Positions 1-5,287 of a DNA stretch of 43,227 nucleotides are shown here, in pieces (positions within the stretch are counted from its first letter, which is position 1; every line of letters starts with the position of its first letter). Position numbers and translations under genes: made by a program. The DNA is from a virus. The notes under the pieces were generated by a model. The model worked only from the letters and a program-made list of their open reading frames with translations, was not told the DNA's origin and ran no database searches. The stretch is taken from positions 1 to 43,227 of the IMG/VR virus record IMGVR_UViG_3300030107_003322, one strand, 5' to 3'.

Positions 1-45
1 AGAGCGTTGGTTCACACTCTCACAGACATAATAAGTTGTATCCAT
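1..45 (-). CDS. Clipped 5' end of a leftward gene, product unknown
   Basis: On the minus strand an ATG at 45-43 opens a frame that stays open for 15 codons to the window edge (MDTTYYVCESVNQRS). The leader just upstream is A-rich (TTTAAAATGG), the start context used by most genes here, and the frame begins directly after the terminator at 53-72, as a second gene of the leftward module would. Fifteen codons are too few to identify a product or to rule out chance. Confidence 0.3.
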   Translation of the reverse strand, partial: MDTTYYVCESVNQRS

Positions 46-52
46 TTTAAAA

Positions 53-72
53 AAAAGGGATTTCTCCCTTTT
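53..72 (-). terminator. Rho-independent terminator of the leftward gene at 78-422
   Basis: Bases 53-60 (AAAAGGGA) pair with 65-72 (TCCCTTTT) around a four-base loop, an eight-pair stem. Read on the minus strand the stem is followed by a run of T (the complement of the A-run at 49-56). It lies a few bases past the stop codon of the minus-strand gene, the expected position for its terminator. Confidence 0.7.
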
Positions 73-77
73 CTTTA

Positions 78-422
78 TTAGACAAAGTCAATTCTATTTC
101 TATATTGTCCTGAAATTTCTTTGACTGATACTAAAATTTTAGTACCTTTTACTAATCTTGTATCAGAATGATTAACTGCAGTCGTATCAAGGATATTACC
201 ACATTTGAATTCTGCAAGAGTTAATACCTTATCTTCACCATTTGTATTAGTGTAAGGTATGTTTTGGTAATTACCTGTTAGAGTTGCTGGTTTATCAACA
301 GTGTCCAACGGTAATTTAGTTCCACCACCAAAGGCTGTTGTTCTTCCTTCTTTGATGTAGTTGTCTACCTCTTTTCTAATGTTATCAATAGACATTGGTT
401 TAGTTAAAACGGATTTTCCCAT
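78..422 (-). CDS. Hypothetical protein, 114 aa, leftward
   Basis: I do not recognise the family. The protein begins MGKSVLTKPMSIDN, has a Gly/Thr-rich stretch around residues 27-35 (TTAFGGGTKLP) and ends in a strand-rich segment (KGTKILVSVKEI). There is no signal peptide, membrane segment or obvious catalytic motif. The ATG at 422-420 follows an A/T-rich leader (TTTATTATATGG-like) and a good terminator sits just past its stop. It is the only complete leftward gene in the window, so it belongs to the module transcribed away from the virion genes; in crAss-like phages that is usually the replication or early half, but nothing in the protein itself shows such a role. Confidence 0.7.
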   Translation of the reverse strand: MGKSVLTKPMSIDNIRKEVDNYIKEGRTTAFGGGTKLPLDTVDKPATLTGNYQNIPYTNTNGEDKVLTLAEFKCGNILDTTAVNHSDTRLVKGTKILVSVKEISGQYRNRIDFV

Positions 423-618
423 AATAAATATATGTATTTAATATAACTAACTAAATTATTTTAGGTTTTTATATTGATGAAGGGGAGGAGGTCCCAATCA
501 CTATTCCCGATAGGGGTTACTTTTGGGGAGGTTCACGCGCTCAATAACACACCAAATTTTAACAATCCCTTAACATTAAATTAACGTATATATAAAGGCG
601 GGGGTGTATTTTTGTAAT

Positions 619-690
619 ATGAAAAGAATAGACATATCACCGGTAATTTATATTTTTTTAATGATTTTTGTTTTTTTAACTGCATTATAA
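619..690 (+). CDS. Possible 23-aa single-pass membrane peptide
   Basis: A short frame ATG...TAA encodes a basic start (MKRIDISP) followed by about 15 hydrophobic residues (VIYIFLMIFVFLTAL). A TAnnTTTG-like box (TATTTTTG, 607-614) lies only four bases upstream of the ATG, so a transcript from it would be nearly leaderless. The T-rich sequence would produce hydrophobic codons by chance in many frames, so this is a weak call. It could equally be part of the promoter region of the downstream RNA. Confidence 0.2.
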   Translation: MKRIDISPVIYIFLMIFVFLTAL

Positions 691-701
691 AAATTTTTTA
701 T

Positions 702-709
702 TAATTTTG
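702..709 (+). promoter_or_regulatory. Bacteroidota-type -7 box (TAATTTTG) in front of the structured RNA
   Basis: TAATTTTG matches the Bacteroidota sigma-A -7 consensus TAnnTTTG. No convincing -33 TTG is seen at the usual spacing. The expected start of transcription, a few bases downstream, falls at about 713-717, exactly where the 5' strand of the closing stem of the predicted RNA (GCAAC, 714-718) begins. Confidence 0.5.
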
Positions 710-713
710 CACC

Positions 714-960
714 GCAACATTATTCAGCCCCTGGTAACCATAAAAGGGCAAAGACATCGGATTGTAGATCCTAAATAAGGATTAGAGTTTTCTCCGGTAG
801 TTGCAAAAGAGTTAAGTATAAAGCTTAGTTGGGATAGAATACACATAAGTAGGTGTGGTGAATTAACACTGATTTTATTATCCCTGGGTCCATTGGAGCA
901 CTGCTAAGACGAAATCTAAACTTGAAATAGGATCTCTAAAGGGGGATTACTATATCCTTT
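714..960 (+). ncRNA. Probable structured non-coding RNA, about 250 nt, family not recognised
   Basis: The segment has no credible protein frame but can fold into many local stems found by eye. A first domain is closed by GCAAC 714-718 with GTTGC 800-804. It contains a hairpin GCCC 727-730/GGGC 746-749 (with an inner TGG/CCA), then CGGA 758-761/TCCG 793-796 topped by GATCCT 767-772/AGGATT 778-783. Next come TTAAG 812-816/CTTAG 824-828, and a three-way element closed by GGGATA 831-836/TATCCC 879-884 holding ACAC 841-844/GTGT 853-856 and GTG 858-860/CAC 867-869. AGGAT 929-933/ATCCT 954-958 lies near the 3' side. A promoter-like box sits just upstream and a separate promoter drives the next gene, which favours an independent RNA over a plain leader. 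It does not show tRNA, tmRNA tag, RNase P, SRP or group I intron core signatures. The 3' end is uncertain. Confidence 0.5.
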
Positions 961-980
961 TGAAAAATTTCTTAAAAAGC

Positions 981-1012
981 TTGTAAGTATAATAAAATAA
1001 TTTATATCTTTG
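981..1012 (+). promoter_or_regulatory. Promoter of the rightward virion module
   Basis: TTG at 981-983, a 21-base spacer and TATCTTTG at 1005-1012 match the Bacteroidota consensus (TTG, about 20 bases, TAnnTTTG). It lies 20 bases upstream of the first rightward gene at 1033 and is the best promoter in the window, with both boxes present. It probably drives the long co-oriented packaging operon. Confidence 0.65.
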
Positions 1013-1032
1013 CCAAAAAAAATATTTAGACT

Positions 1033-1305
1033 ATGGCAAAAAGTAAATTTAAACCTAATAAGGACTGGATTCTATTACCAGATCCTACCAAAACCAAAAC
1101 AGAATCAGGAATTTTCTTAGATGAATCTACCGCACGTAAAGGGGCTACTAACATTATTAAATGTATGGAAGTAGGACCTAAATGTGTATTTGTAAAAAAA
1201 GGTGATACTGTAATGATTGACCCTCGTACAGAGGCAGTTGTTGTGGATCTAGATGGTGTTTCCCACTTATTAGTACAAGAATTTCAAGTACTTGGAGTAT
1301 TATAA
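1033..1305 (+). CDS. GroES-like co-chaperonin (Cpn10 family)
   Basis: The 90-residue protein follows the GroES fold order: an N-terminal strand reading KPNKDWILLPDP, a mobile-loop-like Thr/Ser/Gly segment (TKTESGIFLD, residues about 21-30), the central K-x-M-E-V-G-P segment, a KKGDTVMIDP strand typical of the family's VKxGDxV motif, and a C-terminal LLVQEFQVLGVL resembling GroES xxxExDILAxI. Size fits GroES (about 95 residues). Phage co-chaperonins such as T4 gp31 replace GroES on host GroEL to fold the capsid protein; the same role is inferred here because the gene opens the virion operon. No GroEL gene is in the window. Its stop overlaps the next start (TAATG). Confidence 0.75.
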   Translation: MAKSKFKPNKDWILLPDPTKTKTESGIFLDESTARKGATNIIKCMEVGPKCVFVKKGDTVMIDPRTEAVVVDLDGVSHLLVQEFQVLGVL

Positions 1306-1568
1306 TGGATATTGCAGGTACAGTAACAATAAGTTTAAGTGATTACACTAAACTAAAGGAAGAGTATCCTAAAGCTTCCATAATACGTAATAATCTACAT
1401 GCGGCATCTAAAGAAATAGAAGTATTTCTATCTTTTGTATGCTCTCGTGAGGATATATTACCGCTTGTTCATGAGTATAATAGACAAGCTAAGCATTCCC
1501 AAATTAAAATTATAGACGATAAAGCAAAAATTGAATTCAATGAAGAAATTAACAATACAAGCAAGTAG
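1305..1568 (+). CDS. Hypothetical protein, 87 aa
   Basis: Starts inside the stop codon of the GroES-like gene (TAATG overlap) and ends within the next gene, so it is translationally coupled. The sequence mixes helix and strand (SLSDYTKLKEEYPKAS, then EVFLSFVCSREDILPLVHEY, then IKIIDDKAKIEF) with one cysteine and no signal or membrane segment. I do not recognise the family. Position suggests an early-late accessory protein of the packaging operon. Confidence 0.65.
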   Translation: MDIAGTVTISLSDYTKLKEEYPKASIIRNNLHAASKEIEVFLSFVCSREDILPLVHEYNRQAKHSQIKIIDDKAKIEFNEEINNTSK

Positions 1569-1863
1569 TACTATAAAAGCTCTTCAAATCTGGAATGGTA
1601 TTTTTGATCTAACAATGATGGAATTAGAAGTACTATCTTCATTATTAGATACATCTTTAGATACAGATCTTAACTTATGTAGTGCATCTAATAAGAAAAG
1701 AGTAGCAAAGTTACTTAAGATTGATGATTATAGAACATTAAATAACTATGTTAAGAGATTAAAAGATAAAGGAGCTATATTATATGAAAATAAAAGATAT
1801 AGAATTAATTCTATACTTGACATTAAAACAAATAAAGTTGAAATTAATATCAGACGCGACTGA
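1540..1863 (+). CDS. Small winged-helix-like DNA-binding protein, 107 aa
   Basis: I place the start at ATG 1540 (MKKLTIQASS) rather than the in-frame TTG nine bases earlier. The middle reads as three helices of a helix-turn-helix (LTMMELEVLSSLL, KKRVAKLLKI, YRTLNNYVKRLKDKG) followed by a short wing hairpin (AILYENKRYRINSIL), the pattern of winged-helix regulators in which LxxxGxI precedes the wing. It may regulate late transcription or assist DNA packaging; the sequence does not distinguish these. It overlaps the previous gene by 29 bases. Small HTH proteins at this position upstream of terminase are familiar in crAss-like phages. Confidence 0.6.
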   Translation: MKKLTIQASSTIKALQIWNGIFDLTMMELEVLSSLLDTSLDTDLNLCSASNKKRVAKLLKIDDYRTLNNYVKRLKDKGAILYENKRYRINSILDIKTNKVEINIRRD

Positions 1864-1870
1864 CCTATTT

Positions 1871-1999
1871 ATGGTTATGATATATCCTTATAATAAGGAT
1901 TTATATTTTGTAGTATATCAAGCCTATGATGGTACTTGTGTTCGTGTAGATATGCAAAATATTAATTATGAAGAACAAAGAGAAACGATCTTTCCTTAA
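1871..1999 (+). CDS. Hypothetical short protein, 42 aa
   Basis: The frame is open from 1784, but that ATG lies 80 bases inside the winged-helix gene. ATG 1871 (MVMIYPYNKDLYFVVYQAY) sits just after that gene's stop and is preferred. The product is Tyr-rich and strand-like, ends EEQRETIFP, and overlaps the next gene by 32 bases. No family recognised. If the 1784 start is used, the protein has 71 residues. Confidence 0.45.
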   Translation: MVMIYPYNKDLYFVVYQAYDGTCVRVDMQNINYEEQRETIFP

Positions 2000-2318
2000 A
2001 ATGATAGCAGACTTTACTAAGGAGTCTGTTAATTTTATAAAACAAGGAGCTCCAGTTGCATCCCCAGAACAGTATGAAGAAAGAATGTCTATATGTGTAG
2101 ACTGTGAACATTATACTTCTGCTCATAAGTGTGGATTATGTGGTTGTTATATGCCTGTAAAAGCTAAATGGAAAACAACTAAATGTGCGGCTACTCCTCC
2201 TAAATGGGAGGCATTAGTAGGAGAAGACGAGATAGAAAAAGAAACAGAAAGAAATATAGAGAGAACTAGAAAACATATAGATAGATTAAAAAATGTGAAA
2301 AATCGTGGTAAAAAATAA
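1968..2318 (+). CDS. Cys-rich zinc-finger-like phage protein, 116 aa
   Basis: A treble of cysteines forms a likely zinc site: C43-x2-C46, C55-x2-C58-G-C60 and C73, with a lysine-rich linker and a terminal PPKW. The arrangement CxxC ... CGLCGC ... K ... C ... W is one I recognise in small proteins of Bacteroidota phages, where it precedes terminase genes; function is not known. The N-terminal 30 residues are amphipathic (SFLKMIADFTKESVNFIKQG) and the C-terminal 35 are a highly charged helix. It overlaps the genes on both sides, so it is part of the packaging operon. A DNA- or RNA-binding accessory role is inferred. Confidence 0.65.
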   Translation: MKNKEKRSFLKMIADFTKESVNFIKQGAPVASPEQYEERMSICVDCEHYTSAHKCGLCGCYMPVKAKWKTTKCAATPPKWEALVGEDEIEKETERNIERTRKHIDRLKNVKNRGKK

Positions 2319-2523
2319 AAAAGATATTATTTACTCACTAGCTATTAAACATGATTTACCTATAGATACAGTAGAAAGAATAGTAACATATCAGTTTAAA
2401 TTTGTTACAGATATAATGACAAAAGGAGATTTTGAAACTATTAGATTACCTTATTTTGGTAAGTTCTCAGTAAATAAAAATAGAGTTAAGTTTATAACCA
2501 AATTAAAAAATGCTAAAAAATGA
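2305..2523 (+). CDS. HU/IHF-like DNA-binding protein, arm-less short form
   Basis: The 72-residue protein begins with the two helices of the HU/IHF fold (KKDIIYSLAIKHDLP, then TVERIVTYQFKFVTDIMTKG) and continues into the hallmark strand turn around residues 42-57 (FETIRLPYFGKFSVN), equivalent to the xVxLxGFGxFxV of HU. HU proteins are about 90 residues; this one stops soon after the turn and so lacks most of the DNA-wrapping beta-arm. IHF-like genes next to terminase are typical of crAss-like phages. A role in bending the genome for packaging is inferred. Its stop overlaps the next start (ATGA). Confidence 0.75.
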   Translation: MVKNKKDIIYSLAIKHDLPIDTVERIVTYQFKFVTDIMTKGDFETIRLPYFGKFSVNKNRVKFITKLKNAKK

Positions 2524-3035
2524 AATTAGCAAAAGATTTATTAACTATAGTTGACAATAAAGCAGTGCCTTCGCCTTATGCAAAAACTGTCTTAGAGTTT
2601 AAAGATTTAGATGCTAAATCACTAGCATATGTATATTTTATGGTAGATTATAGATCTCCATATGCGGTTTATGAGTGGGAACAACGTAAAACTGAAGTAA
2701 AAAATAGTATATTTGCAAAGAAATGGAAAGAAACTCCTAAAGTTAAAACTGCTTGTGATAAGTATGCAGAACTAACTGAAACCTCAGCAGTAAAGTTATT
2801 AAAAGCTGCTAGAGAGTCTATTATAAAATTAGAAAAATATTTTAGAGATATAGATCTAACATTAATGGATGATAATGGGAAACCTATATTTCATGCAAAA
2901 GATTTAATTAATAATCTTGAAAAAATGGGTAAAGTAGTAGATGGATTAAGTAGATTAGAGGATATAGTTAGAAAAGAAGAACAAGCTAATAATAGTAATA
3001 GAGGAGGAGTAGAAGTAAATAAATATAGTATGTAA
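2520..3035 (+). CDS. Candidate terminase small subunit or packaging accessory protein, 171 aa
   Basis: Mostly helical, with a central segment rich in aromatic residues (SLAYVYFMVDYRSPYAVYEWEQR) and a long helical C-terminal half ending in a charged low-complexity tail (KEEQANNSNRGG). No helix-turn-helix is obvious. Position one gene upstream of the large terminase, size and helical content suit a small terminase subunit, but there is no diagnostic motif, so the call comes from context. Overlaps both neighbours by a few bases. Confidence 0.45.
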   Translation: MKLAKDLLTIVDNKAVPSPYAKTVLEFKDLDAKSLAYVYFMVDYRSPYAVYEWEQRKTEVKNSIFAKKWKETPKVKTACDKYAELTETSAVKLLKAARESIIKLEKYFRDIDLTLMDDNGKPIFHAKDLINNLEKMGKVVDGLSRLEDIVRKEEQANNSNRGGVEVNKYSM

Positions 3036-3322
3036 TGGAAGAATGGTTAAGAAAATATGAACAATATGAAGAAGATCTAGAACTTTACAATGCTGCAATG
3101 AATAATGCTTATCATATAATTACAAAAAAAAGAACATTAGATGATATTTATTATGAACTAGAAGATGGTGATAGAATCACATTTCCACTACCATTTAATC
3201 CTATGGAAGAAGATGGTAGAACAGAAGATATGATTGATTTAGTTATTGAGTATTTCACATCAACTGAGGAATATGAAAAGTGTGCAGAATTAGTAAGGAT
3301 TAAAGATAAGTATGTCGGATAG
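3035..3322 (+). CDS. Hypothetical acidic protein, 95 aa
   Basis: Acidic and aromatic (MEEWLRKYEQYEEDLELY, then YYELEDGDRITFPLPFNP). No recognised domain. It starts in the stop codon of the preceding gene and overlaps the terminase gene start by 11 bases, so its expression is tied to terminase. Such tightly coupled small partners can be terminase regulators, but that is only a positional suggestion. Confidence 0.6.
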   Translation: MEEWLRKYEQYEEDLELYNAAMNNAYHIITKKRTLDDIYYELEDGDRITFPLPFNPMEEDGRTEDMIDLVIEYFTSTEEYEKCAELVRIKDKYVG

Positions 3323-5285
3323 ATTTAAAGATATAGATAGAATAAGACCTGCTGCTAAATTCTTTGAAGAGCACGGATATTATACAGATTCTTTACCTAA
3401 TACTAAAGGTTATTATGATTATTGGGATGAAGAGACTAAAAGATGTATGTATGGATATACTATAGATGAATTACATGTTACAGGATTCCATTATTTTTAT
3501 TTAAATTATTGTCCTATTGATAGGGCTGTAGATGAAGAATTGCCAGATGGTACTATTCAGTCTAAACGTGAGCGTACATTTCCTAGATTTTATGATGGAG
3601 ATTGGGAATATTTTCAAGAAATAGATAAAGCTAGAGCACAGAATAGACATATGATTGTACTTAAAGCTAGGCGTAAAGGTTATTCTTATAAAGCTGGTGC
3701 TATGTTAGCACGTAATTATTTCTTTGTAAAGAATTCTAAAAACTTTGTATTTGCAGGACAAAAAGAATATTTAATTGGTGATGGACTTTTATCTAAAGCA
3801 TGGGAATTTTTATCATTTATAGATGATCATACTGCATGGGCTCAACCAAGATTAAAGGATAGAGAAATGCATAAAATGGCAGGATATAAGAAAAAAGTTA
3901 ATGGTCTTGAAATTGAGATGGGAATGAAGTCTCAAATAATGGGAGTTTCATTAAAAGATGCACCCGACAAGGTGAGAGGTAAGGCGGGAGAATTAGTATT
4001 CTTTGAAGAAGCTGGTTCTTTCCCTGGCCTCCTGAAAGCATGGGAAGTAACAATGCCTACAATGAGACAAGGAGCAAAGACATTAGGAATGATGATTGCT
4101 TTTGGAACAGGTGGTACAGAAGGCGCTGATTTTGAAGCTATGGAAGAAATATTTTATAATCCAGCAGCATATGATTGTATGGATTATGAGAATGTATGGG
4201 ATGCTGGAGCAATGGGTACTAGATGTGGATATTTTATACCTATACAAAAGAATTTAGATGGATTTATAGATGCTGATGGTAATTCTGAACAAAAAGACGC
4301 AGTAGAATATGAAAAAGAAATGAGGGAAAAGAAGAAAGGTGCAGCCGATGCCAAATCACTAGACCAATACATCGCAGAGCACCCATTCTCCCCTCAAGAA
4401 GCTACTTTACAAATAACATCTAATTTATTTGATGTAGCATCTTTACAGGAACATTATAATCATTTGAAAGCCAATGACTTACATACTAGAGGTACTCCAG
4501 GTAGATTATATTATAAAAAAGAACAAGTAGAATTTAAACCAGATTATAACTTAAGACCTGTTATAAAATTCCCACATAGAAAGGATGATGATAATACTGG
4601 ATGTGTTGTTATATATGAATCTCCGTATAGAAATAAAGAACATGTTACTCCACATAATTTATATGTAATATGTCATGACCCGTATGGTCAAAATCAATCA
4701 GCAGATTCCTCTTCTTTAGGTGCAGCATATGTATTAAAACGTCCTAATAATTTATCACAACCAGATGATATAATTGTAGCATCTTATGTAGGTAGACCTG
4801 CAACTCAAGATGATTACAATCGTAATCTATTTATGCTTGCAGATTATTACAATGCTAAAATAGGATTTGAGAATGATCGTGGTGAAATAATAGCATACGC
4901 AAAAAGATATAGAAAGTTACATAAATTGCAACCTGAATTTGAAATGTTAGATAAGAAAGAATTGCAATCTAGACGTGTAAGACGTACATATGGCATGCAT
5001 ATGACGGAAGCAAGGAAGCAACAAGGTGAGATATATATAAGAGATTGGCTAAATTCACTTAGGGGAGTAGATGAGAATGGAAAAAAATTACTAAATTTGC
5101 AAAAGATCTATGACCCGGCACTAATACAAGAACTAACAAAATTTAATCATAAAGGTAATTTTGATAGGGTTATGGCGTTAATGATTGGTATGTATCATAC
5201 TAGAGAATTATACAATGCTGAGGTAACTGATTTATATCAAGATAGATCTATGGATGAATTTTTTGATAGACAAATATTTAATTAA
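3312..5285 (+). CDS. terL: Terminase large subunit (packaging ATPase and nuclease)
   Basis: The 657-residue protein has both halves of a TerL. ATPase: a Walker-A variant KARRKGYSY at residues 118-126, in which Arg/Lys replace the usual GKT as in many phage terminases, and a Walker-B ELVFFEEAG at 227-235 with E232/E233; a conserved GTGG lies further on as the coupling segment. RNase-H-like nuclease: acidic residues D456 (CHDPYG), E520/D522 (FENDRGE) and D618 (NFDRVMALM). It pumps genomic DNA through the portal into the prohead and cuts it to length. The portal gene follows after two bases. Length and motif spelling fit crAss-like terminases. Confidence 0.93.
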   Translation: MSDRFKDIDRIRPAAKFFEEHGYYTDSLPNTKGYYDYWDEETKRCMYGYTIDELHVTGFHYFYLNYCPIDRAVDEELPDGTIQSKRERTFPRFYDGDWEYFQEIDKARAQNRHMIVLKARRKGYSYKAGAMLARNYFFVKNSKNFVFAGQKEYLIGDGLLSKAWEFLSFIDDHTAWAQPRLKDREMHKMAGYKKKVNGLEIEMGMKSQIMGVSLKDAPDKVRGKAGELVFFEEAGSFPGLLKAWEVTMPTMRQGAKTLGMMIAFGTGGTEGADFEAMEEIFYNPAAYDCMDYENVWDAGAMGTRCGYFIPIQKNLDGFIDADGNSEQKDAVEYEKEMREKKKGAADAKSLDQYIAEHPFSPQEATLQITSNLFDVASLQEHYNHLKANDLHTRGTPGRLYYKKEQVEFKPDYNLRPVIKFPHRKDDDNTGCVVIYESPYRNKEHVTPHNLYVICHDPYGQNQSADSSSLGAAYVLKRPNNLSQPDDIIVASYVGRPATQDDYNRNLFMLADYYNAKIGFENDRGEIIAYAKRYRKLHKLQPEFEMLDKKELQSRRVRRTYGMHMTEARKQQGEIYIRDWLNSLRGVDENGKKLLNLQKIYDPALIQELTKFNHKGNFDRVMALMIGMYHTRELYNAEVTDLYQDRSMDEFFDRQIFN

Positions 5286-5287
5286 TT

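Larger units (their letters stand above)
423..1032. other. Divergent strand-switch region, about 610 bp without a clear protein gene
   Basis: Genes diverge from this stretch. The left part (about 470-600) is locally G-rich for this genome and can form short stems, for example GGGA/TCCC at about 481-495 and CCC/GGG around GATA at about 507-518. The right part holds three TAnnTTTG-type boxes (607-614, 702-709, 1005-1012), one possible 23-codon frame and a probable structured RNA at 714-960. No tRNA was recognised. Such a switch could also hold an origin, but I see no iterons or clear origin signature. Confidence 0.55.

Noticed and set aside
714-1012. tmRNA, tRNA, RNase P, or group I intron in the strand-switch region
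   Set aside because: No tRNA-like acceptor/T-arm pair, no tag frame ending in the usual Ala-Ala stop, no RNase P P4 consensus and no convincing P7/R-S core. The only core-like string (GGATATAGT) is on the opposite strand and is part of a small local palindrome.
1531-1539. TTG start for the winged-helix gene
   Set aside because: An ATG nine bases downstream in the same frame gives an ordinary start; TTG starts are not otherwise needed in this genome.
1784-1870. Longer start for the 1871 gene at ATG 1784
   Set aside because: It would overlap the winged-helix gene by 80 bases, much more than the usual 1-30 base overlaps here. The ATG at 1871 fits the packing better, though the longer form is not impossible.
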